A program made the position numbers and the translations under genes. A DNA stretch of 64,000 nucleotides. Origin: Catenibacillus scindens. GTDB lineage: Bacteria > Bacillota > Clostridia > Lachnospirales > Lachnospiraceae. Shown piece after piece: positions 1 to 7,563 of this stretch (positions within the stretch are counted from its first letter, which is position 1; every line of letters starts with the position of its first letter). The DNA lies in NCBI RefSeq assembly GCF_014202115.1, contig NZ_JACHFW010000014.1:29318-93317 (forward strand). The letters are read 5' to 3'. The notes under the pieces are model-generated. The model was not told where the DNA came from, made no database searches, and saw only the letters and a list, made by a program, of their open reading frames with translations.

Positions 1-1610
1 ATGTTTGTGCCCGTCTGACTGTGATCAACATTTTGTACAGTATGGACGATATCGCCGGATCTAATCTCAACATTTTTATCAATCTTTGTGCTGGCCAGGG
101 TATCACCCTGGGCGTCCAGGGCAGGGGCGTAGGTGGAGACGATCTTAAAGACGGAACCTGGCTGGCGCAGAGCGTCGGTGGCACGATTAAAGGTAAAGTT
201 TGCTGTTTTTTCGCCCCGGCCGCCGCTTAAAGCCACTACATAGCCGCTGGACTGGTCAATGACAACGAAAGAGGACTGAACCTGTGGGGAGAGTGTGTAA
301 TCTTCCACGTACTTTGTCTCTCCCTCTACAATACCCAGGGAATCCTTAAATCCCTGGATGGCTTCCATGGCCGTTTCCTCTGAGGAGAAGAAAGCATACT
401 CGCCGCCGCCGGTATATTCCAGAAGATTATCTGTGTGGTAATCTACCGTTGTGTCATCATCAGGGTCATCGGGATTGGTATAAATGGACAGGTTATATTC
501 CAGCAGATACTCAGTGTTTGGGAAGTTGGAATCATCGGCGTAAGCCGCGTCCACCACCTGCTGGATATCCGGATCCTGGGCCAGGTAAATCATGATTCCC
601 CCGCTGTAGACTTCATCATAGGCATCCTCTTCGGTATAGTCCAGCTTTGTCTGAAGATCCTCGATGACCTGCTCAATGGCGGCCTCCTCGTAAAAGGTAT
701 AAACTTCCGCCTGCTCCGCAGTATAGGCGGCAGCATTTTCAGCGATAACATCGTAAATGTCTGTGTCAGCGAGCGCTTCATCCCTTGTGGCCTCGTCAAT
801 GAGGCCTTGTTCATACATATAATTAATGGTTGTTTCCCGCCGGGTATTGTTGACTTTCGGGTTATCTACAGGATTATTGTTGGTCGGGCTCTGAGCAATA
901 CTTGCCAGAACTGCAGCCTCGGAGACATTCAGCTCTGAAGCGTGCTTGTTAAAGTAATAGTTGGCGGCGGCCTCGACGCCGTAGCAGCTCCGTCCAAGAT
1001 TGATAATATTTAAGTAAGCCTCCAGTATCTCATCTTTGCTTAATTGTTTTTCAAGCTCCAGGGCGAGGTACTGTTCCTGGAATTTCCGGCGAAAACGCAG
1101 AAGCTGGTTCGTCTCGGCACCGCCGGAAAATACCGTCAGCTTTAAAAGCTGCTGGGTAATCGTACTTGCGCCTTCTGTGAAAGAACCGCCGTTGGCGATG
1201 CCTACAAAAAAGGCGCGGACGATACCTCTCGGATCTATACCGTTGTGGGTGCGGAAACGCTCGTCTTCCAGGGCGATGAAAGCGTTCTGGACATTCTCGT
1301 TGATCTGGTCGATGGATACATAAACACGGTTGGAGTTGGTACCGATAATTTCATGCTGGAGCGTGCCGTCAATACTGTAAATGTAGGACTTGAATCCTTT
1401 CGGGGCGATATCGCTCAGATCAAGTTCAGGGGAACTGTCGATAATCCCCCGAAATCCTCCGACGCCGGCGGATACGCCAATGACAGCCACAAGAATGAAA
1501 CATATAATAAACACCCGGAATACGGTGAAGCCTACTTTCTTTTCTGCTTTCCTGGCACCGGAGCGCAAATTCTGTTTCTTTTTTGATATGCCGTATTTAC
1601 TATAATCCAA
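1..1610 (-). CDS. Class A penicillin-binding protein (PBP1A-like), 3' end off the window
   Basis: Bifunctional peptidoglycan glycosyltransferase/transpeptidase anchored in the cell membrane. Seen on the minus strand from a TTG start at 1608-1610, with GGAGG 9 nt upstream: a basic N-terminus, one membrane segment (about residues 28-48), then glycosyltransferase-51 motifs (EDERFRTHNGIDPRG and GASTITQQLLK). A linker is followed by the start of the transpeptidase domain with the SxxK motif (SVFK, in RQPGSVFKIVS). The frame is open to the window edge about 35 residues past SxxK, so KTG and SxN lie outside. Single gene, divergent from yigZ; no regulation visible. Family assignment is firm; the exact PBP name is not. 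Confidence 0.93.
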   Translation of the reverse strand, partial: MDYSKYGISKKKQNLRSGARKAEKKVGFTVFRVFIICFILVAVIGVSAGVGGFRGIIDSSPELDLSDIAPKGFKSYIYSIDGTLQHEIIGTNSNRVYVSIDQINENVQNAFIALEDERFRTHNGIDPRGIVRAFFVGIANGGSFTEGASTITQQLLKLTVFSGGAETNQLLRFRRKFQEQYLALELEKQLSKDEILEAYLNIINLGRSCYGVEAAANYYFNKHASELNVSEAAVLASIAQSPTNNNPVDNPKVNNTRRETTINYMYEQGLIDEATRDEALADTDIYDVIAENAAAYTAEQAEVYTFYEEAAIEQVIEDLQTKLDYTEEDAYDEVYSGGIMIYLAQDPDIQQVVDAAYADDSNFPNTEYLLEYNLSIYTNPDDPDDDTTVDYHTDNLLEYTGGGEYAFFSSEETAMEAIQGFKDSLGIVEGETKYVEDYTLSPQVQSSFVVIDQSSGYVVALSGGRGEKTANFTFNRATDALRQPGSVFKIVSTYAPALDAQGDTLASTKIDKNVEIRSGDIVHTVQNVDHSQTGTN

Positions 1611-1692
1611 TGATTGATTCCTCCTTTGCCGATAAAACTAAATCCCGCCATATCTGGAAGGATTAGTGATTTCCGTGGGCAGTGAGCCAAGC

Positions 1693-1769
1693 GGACGCGC
1701 TCGCGCGTCCATTTGGCGAACGCCGCGAGAGTCAAATACCACGCAGCTCGCTGCGGGGTATTTGACTCT
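1693..1769. repeat. Intergenic hairpin element upstream of the PBP gene
   Basis: In the 365-bp gap between the divergent PBP and yigZ genes. One 7-bp stem at 1693-1699/1704-1710 (GGACGCG/CGCGTCC) is followed by a 13-bp perfect stem at 1728-1740/1757-1769 (AGAGTCAAATACC and its complement), whose loop holds a further 6-bp stem (CGCAGC/GCTGCG). No U-tract follows, so it is more likely a dispersed repeat or processing site than a simple terminator. The rest of the gap (1770-1975) is AT-rich, with a small hairpin near 1930-1949 and nothing else I can name. Confidence 0.6.
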
Positions 1770-1975
1770 GGTCATTTTCCTCCCTATTATAGCAAATAAA
1801 TGTGTCTAAATAAAGGATAAATTTATACAATAAATCATTTCCCAGGGAGGTCAGATATGATACACTATAAACGAAAGATTTATCAGACAAGGGAAGATAT
1901 CGGCTGCCGCTGACTAAAATCCCGCGCCAAGTCCTGCGGGTGGGACTTGAAAAAGAAAGCAGGTTTGTATTATAA

Positions 1976-2644
1976 ATGGAAGAAATATGTAAGATTATTT
2001 ATAAAGGCGGAAGCGGGGAAATCACTGAAAAGAAATCCCGTTTTATAGCCACCATATGGCCGGCGCATACGGAGGAGGAAGCCCAGACTTTTATTGAGCG
2101 GATACGGAAGAAATACTGGGATGCCCGGCACAATTGTTATGCCTATGTGATCGGGGATAACAACCAGATTTCCAGATGTTCCGATGACGGCGAACCGTCA
2201 CAGACGGCGGGAAAGCCCATACTGGATGTACTTAGGGGCGCTAAAGTACACGACGCTGTGGCTGTAGTAACCCGGTATTTTGGCGGCACACTTCTGGGAA
2301 CAGGGGGGCTTGTCCGTGCCTACTCCGCTGCGGTATCCGAGGGGCTTTTACATTGCCAGGTCGGGGAGAAAAGGCCGTGTGCCAGACTGCGGATTATTTC
2401 TGATTACACCGCCCTTGGAAAGATCCGCTATATCGGGACAAATATGGAGCTTGTTCCTCTGGAATGCAACTACGGCAGCCAGGTGGAGGAGACATGGATG
2501 GTTCCCGGAGAACTGAAGGAGGGTTTTATTAAGAAAGTGACCCAGGCCACTTCCGGACAGGCGAAAATTGAGGATCAGGGCATGGCGTCGGCCATATTTG
2601 TGGACGGCGTTTTGACAGATCTTTGGCAGAACCAGAGAGAATAA
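1976..2644 (+). CDS. YigZ/IMPACT (UPF0029) family protein
   Basis: 222 aa, the usual length for the bacterial YigZ family. Seen: N-terminal UPF0029 domain with KKSRFIA (residues 19-25), DDGEPSQTAGKP (about 70-81) and VTRYFGGTLLGTGGLVRAY (about 96-114), then a DUF1949-like C-terminal half. Family members are cytosolic and related to the eukaryotic translation regulator IMPACT; the biochemical role in bacteria is not settled. The ribosome binding site before ATG 1976 is weak. Stands alone between the PBP gene and the sulfur operon, so context adds nothing. Confidence 0.9.
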   Translation: MEEICKIIYKGGSGEITEKKSRFIATIWPAHTEEEAQTFIERIRKKYWDARHNCYAYVIGDNNQISRCSDDGEPSQTAGKPILDVLRGAKVHDAVAVVTRYFGGTLLGTGGLVRAYSAAVSEGLLHCQVGEKRPCARLRIISDYTALGKIRYIGTNMELVPLECNYGSQVEETWMVPGELKEGFIKKVTQATSGQAKIEDQGMASAIFVDGVLTDLWQNQRE

Positions 2645-2698
2645 AGGCTTTGCCTGAGAATATCGGCTTTTTTAATAGGAGGTATTGGAAATAATAAC

Positions 2699-2727
2699 TT
2701 TCCACAAAGTCTTGACAATGGTATACT
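2699..2727 (+). promoter_or_regulatory. Candidate promoter for the CoA-disulfide reductase operon
   Basis: TATACT at 2722-2727 with TTTCCA 17 nt upstream (2699-2704). A consensus TTGACA at 2712-2717 also lies here but has no good -10 at the right distance. Position 50 bp before the gene fits; the -35 choice is ambiguous. Confidence 0.35.
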
Positions 2728-2777
2728 AAAGACAGTACAGGGAGAAATCTGGTACAAAGCTTGAAGGAGGAATGAGT

Positions 2778-4412
2778 ATGGAAGTTTTGATTTTAGGCGG
2801 CGTTGCCGCCGGGACAAAGGCTGCGGCCAAAATAAAAAGGGAGATGCCGGAGGCGAAAGTGACCCTGGTGACAAAAAGCGGGGATGTCTCTTATGCCGGA
2901 TGCGGTCTCCCCTATTATGTGGGCAATGTGATCCGCGATAAGGCTTCCCTCATCGTGAATACGCCCCAGAGCTTTTCTGATCTTACAGGCGTTGACGTGG
3001 TGACGCAGATGGAGGCGGTAGCTGTGGACCGGGCGGCCAAAAAGGTGACGGCGAGAAGTGTGACCAGCCAGGAAGAATGTGTTTATTCTTATGATAAACT
3101 GGTGATCGCCACCGGCGCCAGTCCTGTAAAGCCACCGGTGGATGGAACAGATCTTGAGGGCGTTTATTTTATGCGTACGCCCCAGGATGCCATCGCTGTC
3201 CGTGAAGCGGTAGACTGCGGCAGCGTAAAGCGGGCAGTTGTTGTGGGTGCCGGTCTGATTGGCCTGGAAGTGGCCGAAAATCTGGCGGCAAGAAACGTTA
3301 TGGTTTCCGTAATCGACATGGCGCCTCAGATCCTTCCAGGCTTTGACACGGAGATGGCAGCCTATGTGGAAAACTGGCTGGCTGACCATGATATTATGAC
3401 TTTTACAGGGACAAAGCTTGAGGCCATTTTAGGTGAAGGCCATGTGGAAAAAGTAAAAACCGGAAGAAGAGCCATGAAGGCGGATATGGTGATCTTATCT
3501 GCGGGAATCCGGCCAAACACCGGTTTCCTCAAAGACAGCGGCATTGAGCTGTGGCCCAATGGCACAGTTAAGGTCGATGAATATTTAAGAACCAGCGATG
3601 AAAATATTTACGCCGTAGGCGACTGCGCCAGCGTGACCAACCGGTTGACCGGAAAGACGGCCTGGTCGCCTATGGGATCCTCCGCCAATATGGAGGGGCG
3701 CATCGCTGCGAGAAATATCTGTGGGGAACAGGTCAAATATCCGGGAGTTTTAGGTACGGCGGTAGCTCGACTGGCGGGAATTAATGTGGGACGCACCGGC
3801 CTTAACGAGTCGGACGCCCGGCAGCAGGGTTATGATGTGATCACCGCTTTGTGTGTGGTGGACGATAAAGCCAGCTATTATCCCGGAGCTTCCAATTTTA
3901 TTATTAAACTTGTGGCTGATAAGACTACAGACCAGTTCCTTGGCCTTCAGGTCATCGGCGCTGGAGCTGTGGACAAAGTGGTGGATATCGCGGTTATGGC
4001 CCTGTCCATGAAGGCGAAAGTAGCGGATATGGAAGATCTGGATCTGTCCTATGCGCCGCCTTTCTCCACAGCCATCCATCCTCTTGTAACCGCTGTCAAT
4101 GTGTTAAAGAATAAAATGAGCGGCCGGATGGATTCCATAACACCGGCAGAGTATGAGGCGGGTAAAGCCAAAGGTTTTCAGATCATAGACCTTGGGAAAG
4201 TCCCCTCCATTGACAAGGCACTTTATGTCCGCCTTGAAGATGTAAAACCGGGCTATGACGGGCTGGATAAAGAAAATCCGCTGCTTCTCGTATGTACCAG
4301 AGGCCGTCGTGCTTATATGAGTCAGGTACAGCTTAAAGCCTCCGGATATACCAATGCCCGTGTCCTTGAGGGCGGCACAAGCTTTAATACTATTGAGGAT
4401 GAAGAAGAATAA
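2778..4412 (+). CDS. CoA-disulfide reductase / FAD pyridine nucleotide-disulfide oxidoreductase with C-terminal rhodanese domain
   Basis: 544 aa. Predicted cytosolic flavoenzyme that reduces CoA disulfide or per/polysulfide with NAD(P)H. Seen: FAD-binding N-terminus (LGGVAAGTKAA), single active-site Cys42 in the CoADR signature CGLPYY, NAD-binding GAGLIGLEVAE (about 157-167), FAD contact VGDCA, a dimerisation domain, then a rhodanese-like domain whose loop CTRGRRA carries Cys506. Known relatives with this fusion (CoADR-RHD) act on persulfides. I chose ATG 2778 over the upstream in-frame ATG 2772 because AAGGAGG sits 7 nt before it. The next gene follows after 14 bp, so the pair is probably co-transcribed. 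Confidence 0.88.
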   Translation: MEVLILGGVAAGTKAAAKIKREMPEAKVTLVTKSGDVSYAGCGLPYYVGNVIRDKASLIVNTPQSFSDLTGVDVVTQMEAVAVDRAAKKVTARSVTSQEECVYSYDKLVIATGASPVKPPVDGTDLEGVYFMRTPQDAIAVREAVDCGSVKRAVVVGAGLIGLEVAENLAARNVMVSVIDMAPQILPGFDTEMAAYVENWLADHDIMTFTGTKLEAILGEGHVEKVKTGRRAMKADMVILSAGIRPNTGFLKDSGIELWPNGTVKVDEYLRTSDENIYAVGDCASVTNRLTGKTAWSPMGSSANMEGRIAARNICGEQVKYPGVLGTAVARLAGINVGRTGLNESDARQQGYDVITALCVVDDKASYYPGASNFIIKLVADKTTDQFLGLQVIGAGAVDKVVDIAVMALSMKAKVADMEDLDLSYAPPFSTAIHPLVTAVNVLKNKMSGRMDSITPAEYEAGKAKGFQIIDLGKVPSIDKALYVRLEDVKPGYDGLDKENPLLLVCTRGRRAYMSQVQLKASGYTNARVLEGGTSFNTIEDEEE

Positions 4413-4426
4413 GGAGGATTTTATTT

Positions 4427-5380
4427 ATGGCAACATTGACAGTCAGTGCGGATAATGAAAAGCGTGTAAAAGCCATGGGCTTTTTAAGCAACAAAGGGAC
4501 AGATAATTTTTCCGGGCGTATTATTACGGTCAATGGAAAAGTATCCGCCGAGCAGATGGAATGTATCGCCCAGGCAGCTAAACTTTACGGAAACGGCGTA
4601 GTGACATTTACTACCCGTCTGACAGTGGAAGTCCAGGGCATTCCCTATGAGAAGATTGAAGAATTTCAGCAGTACATAGCTAAAGCCGGTCTTGTGACCG
4701 GCGGTACAGGCTCCAAAGTGCGCCCTGTGGTTTCATGTAAAGGGACAACTTGCCAGTACGGCCTTATTGATACTTTCGCCCTGTCTGAGGAGATCCACCA
4801 CCGTTTTTATGAGGGATATGCCGGAGTGCGCCTCCCCCACAAATTTAAGATCGCCGTAGGCGGATGTCCAAATAACTGTGTAAAGCCGGATCTCAATGAT
4901 ATCGGCATTATCGGACAGAGGATTCCCAATTTTGACGAAGACTGCTGCAACGGATGTAAGAAATGTTCCGTGGAGGCGGCATGTCCCATGGGAGCGGCCA
5001 AGGTCGCGGACGGCCTTTTGGAGATTGACCCGGAACTGTGCAATAACTGTGGGCGCTGCGTAGGCAAGTGCCGTTTCGATGCCATTGAGGACGGACAGAC
5101 TGGCTACCGTATTTATATTGGCGGACGCTGGGGCAAAAAAGTGGCTCAAGGCAAGTCTCTGCCAAAAGTATTTACGGACAAAGAGGAGGCTTTGTCTGTC
5201 ATCGAGAAGGCAATCCTTCTTTTCCGCGAGCAGGGAAAGACCGGGGAGAGATTTTCTCAGACCATTGACCGCATTGGTTTCGATGATGTGGCAAAACAGC
5301 TTCTTTCTGACGATATTCTTGAGCGGAAACAGGCGATCCTGGACGCCCAGCTTCACCTGACCGGAGGGGCGACCTGCTGA
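4427..5380 (+). CDS. Small siroheme/4Fe-4S sulfite (nitrite) reductase-like protein with ferredoxin domain
   Basis: 317 aa. Seen: an NiR/SiR ferredoxin-like half-domain (about 20-90), siroheme-Fe4S ligand pattern C104-x4-C109 with C147-x3-C151 (SCKGTTC, GGCPNNC), then an inserted 8Fe ferredoxin module (cysteines 173-186 and 205-215). Similar architecture occurs in anaerobic sulfite reductase subunit C and the small Dsr-like proteins; reduction of sulfite or a related sulfur oxyanion is expected but the substrate cannot be read from sequence. ATG 4427 has AAGGAGG upstream. The neighbouring CoADR-rhodanese suggests persulfide/sulfite handling. A strong terminator follows at 5426. Confidence 0.82.
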   Translation: MATLTVSADNEKRVKAMGFLSNKGTDNFSGRIITVNGKVSAEQMECIAQAAKLYGNGVVTFTTRLTVEVQGIPYEKIEEFQQYIAKAGLVTGGTGSKVRPVVSCKGTTCQYGLIDTFALSEEIHHRFYEGYAGVRLPHKFKIAVGGCPNNCVKPDLNDIGIIGQRIPNFDEDCCNGCKKCSVEAACPMGAAKVADGLLEIDPELCNNCGRCVGKCRFDAIEDGQTGYRIYIGGRWGKKVAQGKSLPKVFTDKEEALSVIEKAILLFREQGKTGERFSQTIDRIGFDDVAKQLLSDDILERKQAILDAQLHLTGGATC

Positions 5381-5425
5381 GCCGGGCCTGACTGGGATAT
5401 CCGAAATAGCATTTAAAAGTCACCT

Positions 5426-5490
5426 ACTCTGGCGCTGACGGTTTTGTCTTTCTGTTTCGGGAAAGAACCGGAAGCGCCGGAGTTTTTTTT
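5426..5490 (+). terminator. Rho-independent terminator of the sulfur/redox operon
   Basis: Inverted repeat ACTCTGGCGCT...CGGTT / AACCG...AGCGCCGGAGT followed by eight T. Lies 45 bp after the siroheme reductase-like gene. Confidence 0.85.
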
Positions 5491-5496
5491 ATGTCA

Positions 5497-5632
5497 TAGG
5501 AAACTTTGCTATGACAATGACATAAAAAAATGCTCCGCGTAGGATCGCACTGCGGCGTAGAAGAAAATGTCGCCGGATGCGACCCGCCGCAGGCGGAGAA
5601 TCCTGCGAAGCAGGATTCTTTTTTATTTTTGA
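5497..5632 (+). repeat. Hairpin-rich intergenic element ending in a terminator
   Basis: Small hairpin GTCATAG/CTATGAC near 5500-5516, a GC-rich middle, then a perfect 10-bp stem AGAATCCTGC/GCAGGATTCT (5597-5606, 5610-5619) followed by a T-rich tract. No gene lies between this and the previous terminator, so it looks like an inserted palindromic unit that also terminates transcription. The rest of the gap to 5722 holds only the ribosome binding site of the next gene. Confidence 0.55.
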
Positions 5633-5722
5633 TGGCCGAACTGTGGAATAAAATAGATTGAAATATTGCACTAATTAGGCTATGATAGAAATGCAAACTC
5701 CGTTTAAAGGAGGTGGCTTAGA

Positions 5723-6715
5723 GTGGCAGAAGTATCCGGCGGCTATGAATACGGACATAGACTAAGTCTTACGGAGATTTTGGGAGAACTGACCCGCAAA
5801 GAACTGGAAAGTCTTTGCAGGGAGCATGAGATTACAGGTTTTTCACGTTTAAATAAGCTAGAACTGATTAAAAAAATTTCTCAGTATATTTTAACGATGC
5901 CGGTAATCTACAATTATTTTATCTGTATGAATGACAGCGAAATTGAATATGTGCGGATGGCACGTGATACCGATGGTATTGTGGAGGATGCTGAGCCTGA
6001 GGCTTTTTCTTATCTGATCATCGGCGGTTATGCCGGCTTTAACCAGAACCTGGATTTCGGGATTCCCTGGGAAGTTCTTGAGCTGTTTGACCGCTTTGAC
6101 GATGAAGCCTTTGAGGAGAAGCGCCAAAGGATCTGTCTCATTGGAAATTACAGCCATATTGCGAATTATTTGTACGGCGTCACGCCGCCAATGACTGTGG
6201 TAAAGATGTTTAACCGCAATGAGAAGAAAAAGACGGACTGGGCTGAGGTGGTCCATGTTTATGATACCATACAAAAGTACCGGTGTGATTTTATATACCG
6301 GGACAATTATTTTATTGACACAGCCTTCTCTAAAGGTTATGAGGATCTTCTCAGACTTCAGGGTAATATTCCCTACTATCTGCCCGGCAGGGAGCAGGTG
6401 GAAGAGTGGTGTCAGGTGGGTTTTCCAGCGGTGACCAGCTATTTGATGGAACTTTATAAGTATATGGTGGAACAGTTGTGGACTGACGAAGATACGGCTG
6501 CAGACGTTTGTTTTATGATGGAAAATACCCTCCATGTGGGCTGCTGTATCGGTTCTGTTATGAACCAGCTTAAAAATATCGGGGTTTACGGACGCACGCG
6601 GCGTCAGCGCAGAGAATTTCAGGCACTGCTTGAAAATCTTTTGAATCATTCGCGAATGATCATTTACCGCGGACATACTCCGCTGGAAGCTGCCCGCCTT
6701 AGGGCAGGAAAGTAA
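5723..6715 (+). CDS. Conserved hypothetical protein with N-terminal SAP/Rho_N-like segment
   Basis: 330 aa from GTG 5723, preceded by AAAGGAGGTGG. I do not recognise a characterised family. Residues about 16-52 form an LTRKELESLC...LNKLELIKKI pattern like the helix-extended-helix of SAP or Rho N-terminal domains, which bind nucleic acid. The middle is acidic and aromatic without membrane segments. The C-terminal RGHTPLEA resembles the tail seen beside SEC-C motifs, but no zinc ligands follow. Predicted cytosolic. It precedes dapB by 79 bp. Function unknown; nucleic acid binding is only a suggestion. Confidence 0.7.
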   Translation: MAEVSGGYEYGHRLSLTEILGELTRKELESLCREHEITGFSRLNKLELIKKISQYILTMPVIYNYFICMNDSEIEYVRMARDTDGIVEDAEPEAFSYLIIGGYAGFNQNLDFGIPWEVLELFDRFDDEAFEEKRQRICLIGNYSHIANYLYGVTPPMTVVKMFNRNEKKKTDWAEVVHVYDTIQKYRCDFIYRDNYFIDTAFSKGYEDLLRLQGNIPYYLPGREQVEEWCQVGFPAVTSYLMELYKYMVEQLWTDEDTAADVCFMMENTLHVGCCIGSVMNQLKNIGVYGRTRRQRREFQALLENLLNHSRMIIYRGHTPLEAARLRAGK

Positions 6716-6794
6716 GATAAATGGCAACAGTTCAATCATTAAAAAAGGGCGGGGTGAACTGTTACGATAAATGGAATTAAAGGAGAGATGTTTT

Positions 6795-7556
6795 ATGTCA
6801 AAGACAAAGATAATTATGCATGGCTGCAATGGGGCCATGGGACAGGTCATCAGCAGATTGGCTGCCCAGAGCGACAGTGTTGAGATTGTTGCCGGTCTGG
6901 ATATTGCCGATAAGGGCCTTTATGAATATCCGGTTTTTGTGAACCCGGTAGACTGTCAGGTGGAGGCGGATGTAATTGTAGATTTCTCCGTGGCAAAAGC
7001 TGTGGATGGCCTTTTAACTTTCGCTCTTGAAAGAAAGCTGCCTTTAGTTTTGTGTACGACAGGTCTTAGTGAGGCGCAGTTAAAGAGGGTGGGGGAAGTG
7101 TCTGAAACTATCCCGGTTCTTAAATCCGCCAATATGTCTCTGGGAGTCAACACTGTATTTAAACTTGTGGCAGCGGCGGCAAAAATCCTTGCCCACAGCG
7201 GCTACGATATTGAGATTGTGGAAAAGCACCATAATCAGAAATTGGACGCCCCATCCGGGACTGCACTGGCGATTGCCGATGCTATGAATGAAGTCTTGAA
7301 TCATGAGTATACTTACAAACTGGATCGGAGCAGCACCCGGGAGAAGAGAGACCCAAAAGAAATCGGCATTCAGTCTGTTCGAGGCGGAAATATTGTAGGT
7401 GAACACGAAGTTCTGTTCTGCGGTACCGATGAGGTTGTGGAGATCAGGCATACCGCCTATTCCAAAGCTATTTTCGCGAAAGGGGCCATGGAAGCCGCTG
7501 TCTTCCTTAAAGACAAGAAGCCTGGACTGTACACTATGGCTGATGTTATCGGGTGA
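6795..7556 (+). CDS. dapB: 4-hydroxy-tetrahydrodipicolinate reductase
   Basis: 253 aa. NAD(P)H-dependent reduction of HTPA to tetrahydrodipicolinate in lysine and diaminopimelate synthesis, supplying peptidoglycan. Seen: nucleotide-binding HGCNGAMGQVI at the N-terminus, VDFSVA, LCTTGLS, and the catalytic signature EKHHNQKLDAPSGTA (about residues 141-155). ATG 6795 is chosen over 6771 because AAAGGAG sits 9 nt before it. nadE follows after 7 bp, suggesting one transcript. Length and motifs are normal. Confidence 0.96.
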   Translation: MSKTKIIMHGCNGAMGQVISRLAAQSDSVEIVAGLDIADKGLYEYPVFVNPVDCQVEADVIVDFSVAKAVDGLLTFALERKLPLVLCTTGLSEAQLKRVGEVSETIPVLKSANMSLGVNTVFKLVAAAAKILAHSGYDIEIVEKHHNQKLDAPSGTALAIADAMNEVLNHEYTYKLDRSSTREKRDPKEIGIQSVRGGNIVGEHEVLFCGTDEVVEIRHTAYSKAIFAKGAMEAAVFLKDKKPGLYTMADVIG

Positions 7557-7563
7557 CTCGCAA

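Noticed and set aside
435..938. Plus-strand open frame of 167 codons
   Set aside because: Shadow of the penicillin-binding protein gene on the minus strand.
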